Assembly (NCBI GenBank): GCA_022766245.1 | Contig: JALEPL010000011.1 | Location: 1 to 57,772, forward strand | Direction of reading: 5' to 3' | Length of the DNA stretch: 57,772 bases | Source of the DNA: Lachnospiraceae bacterium | GTDB lineage: Bacteria; Bacillota; Clostridia; Lachnospirales; Lachnospiraceae | Shown here: positions 8,346-15,738 of the stretch, in pieces | Layout of the letters: every line of letters starts with the position of its first letter | Numbering within the stretch: the stretch's first letter is position 1 | Made by a program: the position numbers and the translations under genes | The notes under the pieces: generated by a model | What the model saw: only the letters and a program-made list of their open reading frames with translations | What the model was told of the DNA's origin: nothing | Databases searched by the model: none

Positions 8346-8456
8346 GGATAAACTTGAAATGAAGCCTATATTATTAGCTGTCAGTCCTGCAATCGATGGG
8401 GCTATAGAGGAATTGACGGCCTTGTCTTGACGCGCTATGATGAGACAGAAAGAATA

Positions 8457-8516
8457 TTTACATAGATTTTACAATAGACTTCTTTTGCATTTTACAAAAG
8501 TTTACAAAAATAGAAT
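8457..8516 (+). promoter_or_regulatory. Pho-box-like array upstream of the response regulator
   Basis: TTTACA occurs at 8457-8462, 8468-8473, 8491-8496 and 8501-8506, in steps of 11, 23 and 10 bp. TAGAAT is at 8511-8516. The first three have exactly the spacing of the array before pstS. This suggests PhoP autoregulation. The rest of the 308-bp divergent region (8346-8456) shows only a short 23-codon open frame with no support. Confidence 0.6.
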
Positions 8517-8578
8517 GCAGAATGGAATAATATATTTGAAGTATAAAATAGAAAAAAGAATTAGGAGAACTGAGAATT

Positions 8579-9247
8579 ATGGCATTGATTTATATTGTAG
8601 AAGATGACAGCAGCATAAGAGAGATTGAGACGATTGCATTGAAAAACAGCAATCACATGGTATGCGCTTTTGAAAATGCAAAAGAATTTTACAAGAAGCT
8701 GGAGGAAATGATCCCGGATCTGCTTCTGCTTGACATCATGCTGCCAGATGAAAATGGTTATAACATTGTGAAAAAGCTTCGCGCAGATCCTGTGACGAAA
8801 AAGCTTCCGATTATCATGGTGACAGCCAAGTCTACAGAGATGGATATGATCAAGGGCCTGGATGACGGAGCAGATGATTACATTAAAAAGCCATTTTCTG
8901 TCATGGAATTGATCACAAGAGTCCGGGCATTGCTGCGTCGCACGGAGCAGGAGAAGAAGACGGTACTTCATATCGGAAACATTGTGCTGGATCACGAGCG
9001 GCATGTGGTGACGGTAGATGGACAGCCGGTGGAGCTTACATACAAGGAATATGAGCTGCTGCGGCTTTTGATGATTAATTCCAGTATTGTATTATCCAGG
9101 GAGACGATTATGCTGCATGTGTGGGGAACTGATTTTGAAGGAGAATCCCGCACTGTGGATATGCATATCAAGACACTGCGTCAGAAGCTGGGGGATGAGG
9201 GCAGCCGGATTCGCACTGTGCGCAGCGTGGGTTATGTCATTGAGTAA
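8579..9247 (+). CDS. phoP: OmpR/PhoB-family response regulator (PhoP-like)
   Basis: DNA-binding response regulator. The receiver domain has the acidic pair EDD near residues 8-10, the phospho-acceptor Asp52 (LLLDIMLPDENGY), a Thr/Ser at VTAKS and the Lys in KKPF. The C-terminal winged helix (from about residue 130) has the OmpR signature LTYKEYELLRLL and VDMHIKTLRQKLGD. Length 222 aa. The ribosome binding site is TAGGAGAACTGAGAATT. The partner kinase follows 9 bp downstream. Assignment to phosphate control rests on proximity to pst, the Pho-box arrays and the PhoR-like kinase; it is inference. Confidence 0.85.
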   Translation: MALIYIVEDDSSIREIETIALKNSNHMVCAFENAKEFYKKLEEMIPDLLLLDIMLPDENGYNIVKKLRADPVTKKLPIIMVTAKSTEMDMIKGLDDGADDYIKKPFSVMELITRVRALLRRTEQEKKTVLHIGNIVLDHERHVVTVDGQPVELTYKEYELLRLLMINSSIVLSRETIMLHVWGTDFEGESRTVDMHIKTLRQKLGDEGSRIRTVRSVGYVIE

Positions 9248-9256
9248 GGAGAAAAT

Positions 9257-10579
9257 ATGAGACAAAAAATACACTGGCGATTATTTGGAATCGCCATTCT
9301 GGCGGTGTTTGCTACGGCAATTTGCACCACTATGATTTATTATGGCCTGTTTCAGAGACAGGTACAGAAGGATCTTCGAACCACAGCGGATCTGCTGCGG
9401 GCTTCGGAGCCTTTTTGTCTGCCGCAAGGAGAAATCCCGGTTGAGCTTTCCTACCCCAGCGCAGAGCTTCGAATTACATGGGTTGATGAGAATGGAACGG
9501 TAATTTTTGATAACGATACCAATGCGGCAGCCATGGAAAATCATATCAATCGGCCGGAGATTCGGGAAGCGTTTTCCGAGGGGATTGGAGAGAGCATCCG
9601 AAAATCTGACACCATGAATATGAATACCTTTTACTATGCCATCCGTTTGGACAATGGAACGGTACTCCGGGTGGCTACGGAGGCCCGCAGCATTGTTAGT
9701 GTACTGTTTGCAGCTTTTCCTATGATAGCTGGAATTCTGGCTGTTATTGTGCTGGTATGTGTGATTCTGGCAAATATACTGACCAGGCAGCTCATTGCTC
9801 CGGTGGAGCATCTGGCGAACAATCTGGAGAATATTTCCTATACGCCGGAGTACAGGGAGATGATTCCTTTTGTGCAGACCATCCGAAAACAGCATGAGGA
9901 TATTCTTGCGGCGGCAAAAAGCCGTCAGGACTTTACGGCGAATGTGTCCCATGAATTGAAAACACCTCTCACGGCTATTTCCGGTTATGCAGAGCTGATT
10001 GAAAACCATATGGTAGACCAGAATCAGGAGACTCATTTTGCCCAGGAAATCCGTAAAAACGCAGACCGGCTGGTGATTTTGATCAATGATATTATCCGTC
10101 TGTCCGAGCTGGATCAGAGTGAGGAGGAGAGCGGATTTGAACAGTTGAATCTCAACACACTGATAGGGGAGCGTGTGGAGGCACTGCAGATTAATGCCAG
10201 AAAAAGCAAAGTCACCTTGAATTACAGTGGTGAGGACTGTATCCTGCGGGCAAATCGGGATATGATGTGTGAGCTTATCGATAATCTGTGTCAGAATGCC
10301 ATCCGCTATAACCGGGAGAATGGAACTGTTCATGTGCGTGTGTATCGGCAGCAGGATAAGACCGTTCTCATGGTGGAAGACACAGGAATCGGCATTCCCA
10401 AGGATCAGCAGGAGCGCGTATTTGAACGGTTTTACCGTGTGGATAAAAGCCGTTCGAAGGCAACAGGAGGAACCGGTCTGGGCCTGGCTATCGTAAAACA
10501 TATTGTGGAGCTCCACGATGCCCAGATACAGATGGACAGTGAAGTGGGGCGGGGAACCACCATCCGGGTTATTTTTTAA
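9257..10579 (+). CDS. phoR: sensor histidine kinase (PhoR-like)
   Basis: Membrane sensor kinase paired with the upstream regulator. It has a membrane segment at residues 10-30, an extracytoplasmic region with a PAS-like piece (ITWVDENGTVIFDND), and a second membrane segment around 155-175. The HisKA domain carries the phospho-acceptor His232 (NVSHELKTPLT). The ATPase domain has the N box NLCQNAIRYN, G1 VEDTGIGIP, F box FERFYRVD and G2 GGTGLGLAI. Length 440 aa. AAGGAGAAAAT precedes the start. It ends 84 bp before the next gene, which probably has its own promoter. Confidence 0.9.
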   Translation: MRQKIHWRLFGIAILAVFATAICTTMIYYGLFQRQVQKDLRTTADLLRASEPFCLPQGEIPVELSYPSAELRITWVDENGTVIFDNDTNAAAMENHINRPEIREAFSEGIGESIRKSDTMNMNTFYYAIRLDNGTVLRVATEARSIVSVLFAAFPMIAGILAVIVLVCVILANILTRQLIAPVEHLANNLENISYTPEYREMIPFVQTIRKQHEDILAAAKSRQDFTANVSHELKTPLTAISGYAELIENHMVDQNQETHFAQEIRKNADRLVILINDIIRLSELDQSEEESGFEQLNLNTLIGERVEALQINARKSKVTLNYSGEDCILRANRDMMCELIDNLCQNAIRYNRENGTVHVRVYRQQDKTVLMVEDTGIGIPKDQQERVFERFYRVDKSRSKATGGTGLGLAIVKHIVELHDAQIQMDSEVGRGTTIRVIF

Positions 10580-10663
10580 AACAAATGTTCCCAATCCCGG
10601 TATATTTGGTATACTGGAAGGGGTAATACCTGAGAGACCAAAGGGAGAAAGGAACGTGAACCA

Positions 10664-11767
10664 ATGAAAATCATACATTGTGCAGATATACACTTAGATT
10701 CAAAAATGCAGTCCAATCTGGATCGGGACAGGGCAAAAGAACGGAAAAACGAGCTGTTGATGACCTTCAACCGCATGATCGCATACGGAGAAGATCAGGG
10801 AGTGGAAGCAATCCTCATAGCAGGGGATCTCTTTGATACGAGGAATATTTCCGCAACGGCCCGGAAAAATGTGCAGAATGCCATATTGTCCCATCCGGAG
10901 ATGGACTTTTTTTATTTGAAGGGAAATCATGATTCAGATGGATTTCTGGAAAACTGGAATTCATTGCCGGAGAATCTGCATTTGTTTGGTGAACGATGGA
11001 AATCTTATATGGTGGACCCGGCTGGAAATGTGGTAATCACCGGCATCGAATTAAGCCCGGATAATTCCGGGAGCATCTACCACTCCCTGGTGCTGGACGC
11101 AGATAAAGTCAATCTGGTGATGCTTCACGGGCAGGAGACAACCACAAAAAGTAAAGACCGGGCAGAGACCATCCGTATTCGAGATCTGAAGGGAAAAAAT
11201 ATTGATTATCTGGCGTTAGGGCACGTACATGCTTACAAAAAGGAACCTCTGGACAGTCGGGGAGTTTACTGCTATCCCGGATGCCTGGAGGGCAGAGGAT
11301 TTGATGAGTGTGGCTCTCACGGCTTTGTGCTGCTGGATATTGATGAGGGAAAAAAGCTGGTAAAGAGTCAGTTTATTCCCTTTGCCACCCGGTGTCTGTA
11401 TACAGTTCCGGTGGACGTTTCCGGCTGTCAGGATACCATGCAGATTCTGCAGCGGGTGACAGAAGAACTGAATGGGCAGGCATACGATGCGAAGAGCCTG
11501 ATTAAAATCGTGCTTACCGGACAGGTGGATGTGGAGTGCGAGAAAAACATTCCTTATTTGTTGCAAAGTCTTCAGGAGGATTACTATTTCCTGAAAATCT
11601 ACGACGAGACGAAGCTGTCTGTGGATTATGAGGCGTTCCGTTACGACGAGTCTCTGAAAGGTGAGTTTGTTCGCATGTTGCAGAATGATGCATCCCTCAC
11701 GGAGGAGGAACGTTCCACCATCATCCGTTTCGGGATACAGGCATTAGCAGGGGAGGAATTGCAGTAA
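10664..11767 (+). CDS. metallophosphoesterase, YhaO/SbcD-like DNA exonuclease
   Basis: Calcineurin-type nuclease, probably the nuclease half of a DNA repair complex with the next gene. Metal ligands are visible in order: CADIHLD near residues 6-12, AGDLFDTR, KGNHDSDG, MLHGQE and GHVHAYK. Length 367 aa is similar to SbcD/YhaO. The last base of its stop overlaps the ATG of the ATPase gene (TAATG), so the two are translationally coupled. The C-terminal third is less conserved, as usual for the capping domain. Start follows GGGAGAAAGGAACGTGAACC. Confidence 0.85.
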   Translation: MKIIHCADIHLDSKMQSNLDRDRAKERKNELLMTFNRMIAYGEDQGVEAILIAGDLFDTRNISATARKNVQNAILSHPEMDFFYLKGNHDSDGFLENWNSLPENLHLFGERWKSYMVDPAGNVVITGIELSPDNSGSIYHSLVLDADKVNLVMLHGQETTTKSKDRAETIRIRDLKGKNIDYLALGHVHAYKKEPLDSRGVYCYPGCLEGRGFDECGSHGFVLLDIDEGKKLVKSQFIPFATRCLYTVPVDVSGCQDTMQILQRVTEELNGQAYDAKSLIKIVLTGQVDVECEKNIPYLLQSLQEDYYFLKIYDETKLSVDYEAFRYDESLKGEFVRMLQNDASLTEEERSTIIRFGIQALAGEELQ

Positions 11768-14142
11768 TGAGATTAGAGAATTGTCATATTGAAAATTTCG
11801 GAAAACTTTCTGACATATCGATGGATTTTACACCGGGCTGCAATGTCATCAATCAGGAAAATGGTTGGGGAAAAAGTACCCTGGCAGACTTTATCCGGGT
11901 GATGTTTTACGGCTTTGCCAATGAGCGAACCAGAAAAAGTGACTATGAAAATGAGCGAAAGCGTTACATCCCATGGCAGGGAGGCACCTATGGTGGACAG
12001 ATTACCTTTTCGACCAATGGGAAACGGTATGTAATGAGCAGAACCTTTGGCACGAAGGAAAAGGATGACACCTTTGAACTGCGCAGCGCAGATACGAATA
12101 TGATTTGTGATGATTTTTCTACAGATATCGGCCGGGAACTGTTCCATATCAATCGGGAGTCCTTCCAGAAAACCGTGTTTATTTCCCACAATGACTGCGA
12201 GACTGCCAGTACGGATGATATCCATGCAAAAATCGGAAATCTGGCAGAATATACCGATGATATTAAAAACTACCAGCAGGTGGAGCAGGCACTCACGGAT
12301 ATGCTAAATGCCATGTCCTCTCGCCGGAAAACCGGTATGCTGTATAAGAAGAAGGAGCAGATTCAGGCTTTGCAGGAAGAAATCCGACAGGGGCGCGGCA
12401 TCGAGGATTCCATCACACAAAAAGAACAGTTCTGTAATGAGGAAAAAGAAAAAATGCAGAATCTGGAACAACAGATGAGTTCTCTGCAGAAGGAACAAAA
12501 AAGACGCAGCCGCATCAAAGATGCCCAAAGCATTTGGCAGCAATACGACGGTCGGAAAGAGGAAACGATGAAACGACAGCATCAGTTGGAAGCGGCTGCG
12601 ACGGTGTTTCCAGAGGAGATACCGGATAGAAAACGGTTAGAGCATGTAATGCAGGAATGCTCCCGGTTGGCACAGCTGGAAAAAGCCTGCAACATTTATC
12701 GATTTGATTCAGACACAGAGCAGCAGTGGAAGCAGCTTTCCGAGCATTTTTTGAATCAGCAGAATCGTGTAGTGCCGGAAGAGATACACCGACAAATGTC
12801 TGTCTGGGAACAGTGTGTGAAAGAACAGGAAAATCTGGAAAGACGCCGGATTGCACTGGAGGCGGAAAAGAAAGCGCACAAGGAGAGCCAGCTGACCGTG
12901 GAAAAGTCGAAAAATCCTATTCTGCTTATGGGCGGTGTGGTTCTTCTGGCAATTGGGATCTGGCTCTTTCTACAGCAGGGCACCATTGGTGTGGTTCCGG
13001 CACTGGCAGGAATTGTCTGCCTGATTGTGGGCATCTGCTGGGGTAGGATCAAAGGGAAATCTATGCTGACAAATCAGGCAGAGCAGGAACTGGAGCATAA
13101 GGAACACCAGCTTGCGCAAGAGGAAAAGGCGCTGTCAGATCAAATGCATCAGGTGAAAAATTTTTGCACAGCTCAGGGTATTGCCTTTGAGCCCTATCAG
13201 TTGTCAGCCCGTATGATGGAACTGGTACACCGGTATCGTCAGTTTGAGGATTTAAAGCAAAAGAAAGAAAACTATCTGGACAATGAGAAAAAATATCATG
13301 GGCTGACCTTACAGATTCAGGACTTCATCCGGGAGATTGGATTTGAGCCAGAGCAGGATCTTCCCGGACAGCTTCGGAAAATCAGTCGTCTGCTGGACAG
13401 CTATCAGAGTGCAGACTGGGAATATGAGGAGGCCCAAAAACGTCTCCGGGAATTTGAGGAAAACAACAATCTGAGCACATTACCCAGACCGGAGGCGGAG
13501 GGAATGAATATGTCCATGGAGGATATTTCTACTCAGATAGAGAAGCTCAGTAACCAGATTCAGCATGCCCGGGAGAATATATCATCCTACAGGCATCAAA
13601 TTGAGGCAGACCAAGAGGAACAGGAAAATCTTCAGGAAAAAGAAGAGGAATTGAATCAGCTCTTGGAAGAATTTGAAAAAGAAAAGACGAAGCTTTCCTA
13701 TATCGAGAAGACGAAGCACTATCTGGAAGCAGCCAAGGAATCCTTCACTTCCCGGCACATGGAACCGGTGATGGGTGCCTTTCGCAAATATTACCGGCTT
13801 CTCACTGGATGCTCCGGGGAGAACTTCCACATTGATGCCAATATGAACATCACAATATCCGAGCTGGGGTTACAAAGAGAAATGGAGTTCTTCAGTGCGG
13901 GTTACCGGGATCTTATGGGACTTTGCCTGCGCATGGCCTTTGTGCAGGCCATGTATCAGGAGGAAAAGCCTTTTATCCTTCTGGATGACCCCTTTGTGAA
14001 TCTGGATGAGAAAAAGGGCAATGCCGGATTGAATTTTGTACGGGAAATCGCCGCTGATTATCAGGTCATCTACTTCACCTGCCGCAACGAGCGGGACGTG
14101 AATTTTGTGGTGCAATCTGCCACAGACTGTGGTACACTTTGA
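11767..14142 (+). CDS. AAA ATPase, YhaN/SbcC-like, with internal membrane hairpin
   Basis: SMC-type ATPase partner of the upstream nuclease. Walker A is GWGKST at residues 33-38 and the N-terminal FRN-like region follows. Long coiled-coil stretches occupy about residues 190-310 and 440-660, and two hydrophobic segments at about 378-420 (GGVVLLAIGIWLFL, then GIVCLIVGICWG) sit between them. The C-terminal part has a degenerate signature SAGYRDLMGLCLRMAF and Walker B PFILLDDPFVNLD. B. subtilis YhaN has the same unusual membrane hairpin inside the coiled coil, so this pair is YhaON-like rather than classical SbcDC. Length is 791 aa, somewhat short for YhaN. Confidence 0.85.
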   Translation: MRLENCHIENFGKLSDISMDFTPGCNVINQENGWGKSTLADFIRVMFYGFANERTRKSDYENERKRYIPWQGGTYGGQITFSTNGKRYVMSRTFGTKEKDDTFELRSADTNMICDDFSTDIGRELFHINRESFQKTVFISHNDCETASTDDIHAKIGNLAEYTDDIKNYQQVEQALTDMLNAMSSRRKTGMLYKKKEQIQALQEEIRQGRGIEDSITQKEQFCNEEKEKMQNLEQQMSSLQKEQKRRSRIKDAQSIWQQYDGRKEETMKRQHQLEAAATVFPEEIPDRKRLEHVMQECSRLAQLEKACNIYRFDSDTEQQWKQLSEHFLNQQNRVVPEEIHRQMSVWEQCVKEQENLERRRIALEAEKKAHKESQLTVEKSKNPILLMGGVVLLAIGIWLFLQQGTIGVVPALAGIVCLIVGICWGRIKGKSMLTNQAEQELEHKEHQLAQEEKALSDQMHQVKNFCTAQGIAFEPYQLSARMMELVHRYRQFEDLKQKKENYLDNEKKYHGLTLQIQDFIREIGFEPEQDLPGQLRKISRLLDSYQSADWEYEEAQKRLREFEENNNLSTLPRPEAEGMNMSMEDISTQIEKLSNQIQHARENISSYRHQIEADQEEQENLQEKEEELNQLLEEFEKEKTKLSYIEKTKHYLEAAKESFTSRHMEPVMGAFRKYYRLLTGCSGENFHIDANMNITISELGLQREMEFFSAGYRDLMGLCLRMAFVQAMYQEEKPFILLDDPFVNLDEKKGNAGLNFVREIAADYQVIYFTCRNERDVNFVVQSATDCGTL

Positions 14143-14160
14143 CCGGAGATAATTGCAATC

Positions 14161-14197
14161 ATGTGTGATATTACTCTTTGGGAGTAATATCACACAT
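14161..14197. other. 16-bp perfect hairpin between the YhaN-like gene and the AAA gene
   Basis: ATGTGTGATATTACTC at 14161-14176 pairs perfectly with GAGTAATATCACACAT at 14182-14197. There is no T-run after it, so termination would be weak. A regulator operator or an mRNA-stabilising hairpin is also possible. Confidence 0.6.
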
Positions 14198-14229
14198 ACC
14201 AATACACGAAAGAAGAGAGAGGAGTACAT

Positions 14230-15717
14230 ATGCCAGTATTTGATTTTAAGAATACCCCTGAAGATAAAGCGGCGGTCCGCTGCACCTACACCACATTCCG
14301 ATCCAATGAGAGCAAGGCTACACCGGAAAAGCCACTGCTGGTTTTAGATAATAGCAGCCGTCAGTGGAAGCACCACGCCTGCGGAACCTTCACGAATCCC
14401 GTGAAAGCCACCACCTTCGAATTTCAGGAGGAGGAAGGTGTCATAAGCGCAGATATCCTGAAAATAGATGCACGTTTTGTCAGCCTGTTGCGCTGGCTGG
14501 GTGAGAATCATATCAATGTGCGCCTGTCCGGAGAAAATCGCCCGGAGGGCTATGCGGTATATAAGATACGTGAAATGGGAGTGGGCGGTGGAACCAAGCT
14601 ATCTGCAGACGATGGATTCTTGCAGTTCATGATGGAACGCCTTTTGGCCAGCAATGCTCCGGAGGAAGGAATTGCCGATGAAGAACTGGAGGAAAGCGGC
14701 GATGAAATGCGCCTCACCAGTATCCAGAGCATTACCGATTTCATGACCTGCGCAGGCCGGACGATGCCGGATAACATCCGTTTGTGGGCCCAGCGGAATC
14801 TGGCTGTGGCCAGATCCCATGAGGTGTCGGCGGAGGAGCGTCGCCATGCCCAGAGAGCACTGTCCATCATGATGAATATTCATTGGAAAAATAACTACTT
14901 TGAGTCCATAGATCCTAAGGAGGCAAGACGGATTCTGGATGAGGAGCTGTACGGTATGGAGCGGGTGAAACAGCGTATTATAGAGACTATTATTCAGATC
15001 AATCGGACACATACGCTGCCGGCCTATGGACTGCTGCTGGTGGGGCCTGCGGGAACCGGAAAGTCCCAGATTGCCTATGCGGTGGCAAGAATTTTAAAAC
15101 TGCCCTGGACTACGCTGGACATGAGCTCCATCAATGACCCGGAGCAGCTTACCGGAAGCTCCCGGATCTACGGCAATGCCAAGCCGGGTATTATCATGGA
15201 AGCCTTTTCCATGGCGGGAGCATCCAATCTGGTATTTATCATCAACGAGCTGGATAAAGCGGCTTCCGGAAAAGGCAATGGCAATCCGGCGGATGTGCTT
15301 TTGACATTGCTGGATAATCTGGGCTTTACCGACAATTACATGGAGTGCATGATTCCCACTGTGGGAGTGTATCCCATTGCCACAGCCAACGATAAGAGCC
15401 AGATCAGTGCACCACTGATGTCCCGTTTTGCGGTGATCGATATTCCGGACTATACCCCGGAGGAGAAGAAAATCATCTTTTCACGGTTCGCATTGCCGAA
15501 GGTATTAAAGCGCATGGGACTGCGGGAAGAGGAGTGTGTGGTGCCGGAGGACGCACTGGATGCCGTGATTGCCTATTTTGCCAATACCTCCGGTATCCGT
15601 GATCTGGAGCAGGCGGCTGAGCATATGGCGGCAAATGCTTTGTATCAGATAGAAGTAGATCATGTAGAACGCGTGGTATTTACACCGGAGATGGTGCAAA
15701 ACCTGTTGGCGTATTAA
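14230..15717 (+). CDS. Lon-type AAA ATPase without protease domain
   Basis: The last ~260 residues match the AAA module of Lon: the lead-in RRILDEELYGMERVKQRI, Walker A GPAGTGKS at 272-279, a LTGSSRIYGNAKPG pore-side segment, a sensor and arginine-finger region IATANDKSQISAPLMSRF, and a small helical domain. The Walker B is FIINELDK, with Asn339 in place of the usual Asp and Glu340 kept. No Ser-Lys protease domain follows; the protein ends at residue 495. The N-terminal ~230 residues are not recognised. GAGAGAGGAGTACAT precedes the ATG. feoAB follows 21 bp downstream, so the two may be cotranscribed. Role unknown; a remodelling or adaptor ATPase is likely. Confidence 0.75.
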   Translation: MPVFDFKNTPEDKAAVRCTYTTFRSNESKATPEKPLLVLDNSSRQWKHHACGTFTNPVKATTFEFQEEEGVISADILKIDARFVSLLRWLGENHINVRLSGENRPEGYAVYKIREMGVGGGTKLSADDGFLQFMMERLLASNAPEEGIADEELEESGDEMRLTSIQSITDFMTCAGRTMPDNIRLWAQRNLAVARSHEVSAEERRHAQRALSIMMNIHWKNNYFESIDPKEARRILDEELYGMERVKQRIIETIIQINRTHTLPAYGLLLVGPAGTGKSQIAYAVARILKLPWTTLDMSSINDPEQLTGSSRIYGNAKPGIIMEAFSMAGASNLVFIINELDKAASGKGNGNPADVLLTLLDNLGFTDNYMECMIPTVGVYPIATANDKSQISAPLMSRFAVIDIPDYTPEEKKIIFSRFALPKVLKRMGLREEECVVPEDALDAVIAYFANTSGIRDLEQAAEHMAANALYQIEVDHVERVVFTPEMVQNLLAY

Positions 15718-15738
15718 AGAAAGCAGGAAGTGACCATT

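Noticed and set aside
8359-8430. 23-codon frame (MKPILLAVS...) in the divergent region before phoP
   Set aside because: Too short, no good ribosome site and no recognisable domain; may be chance or a tiny gene remnant.
9281-10693. 470-codon minus-strand open frame opposite the histidine kinase
   Set aside because: Shadow of phoR: the plus strand has all kinase motifs and the minus product shows no known motif, no ribosome site and odd composition.
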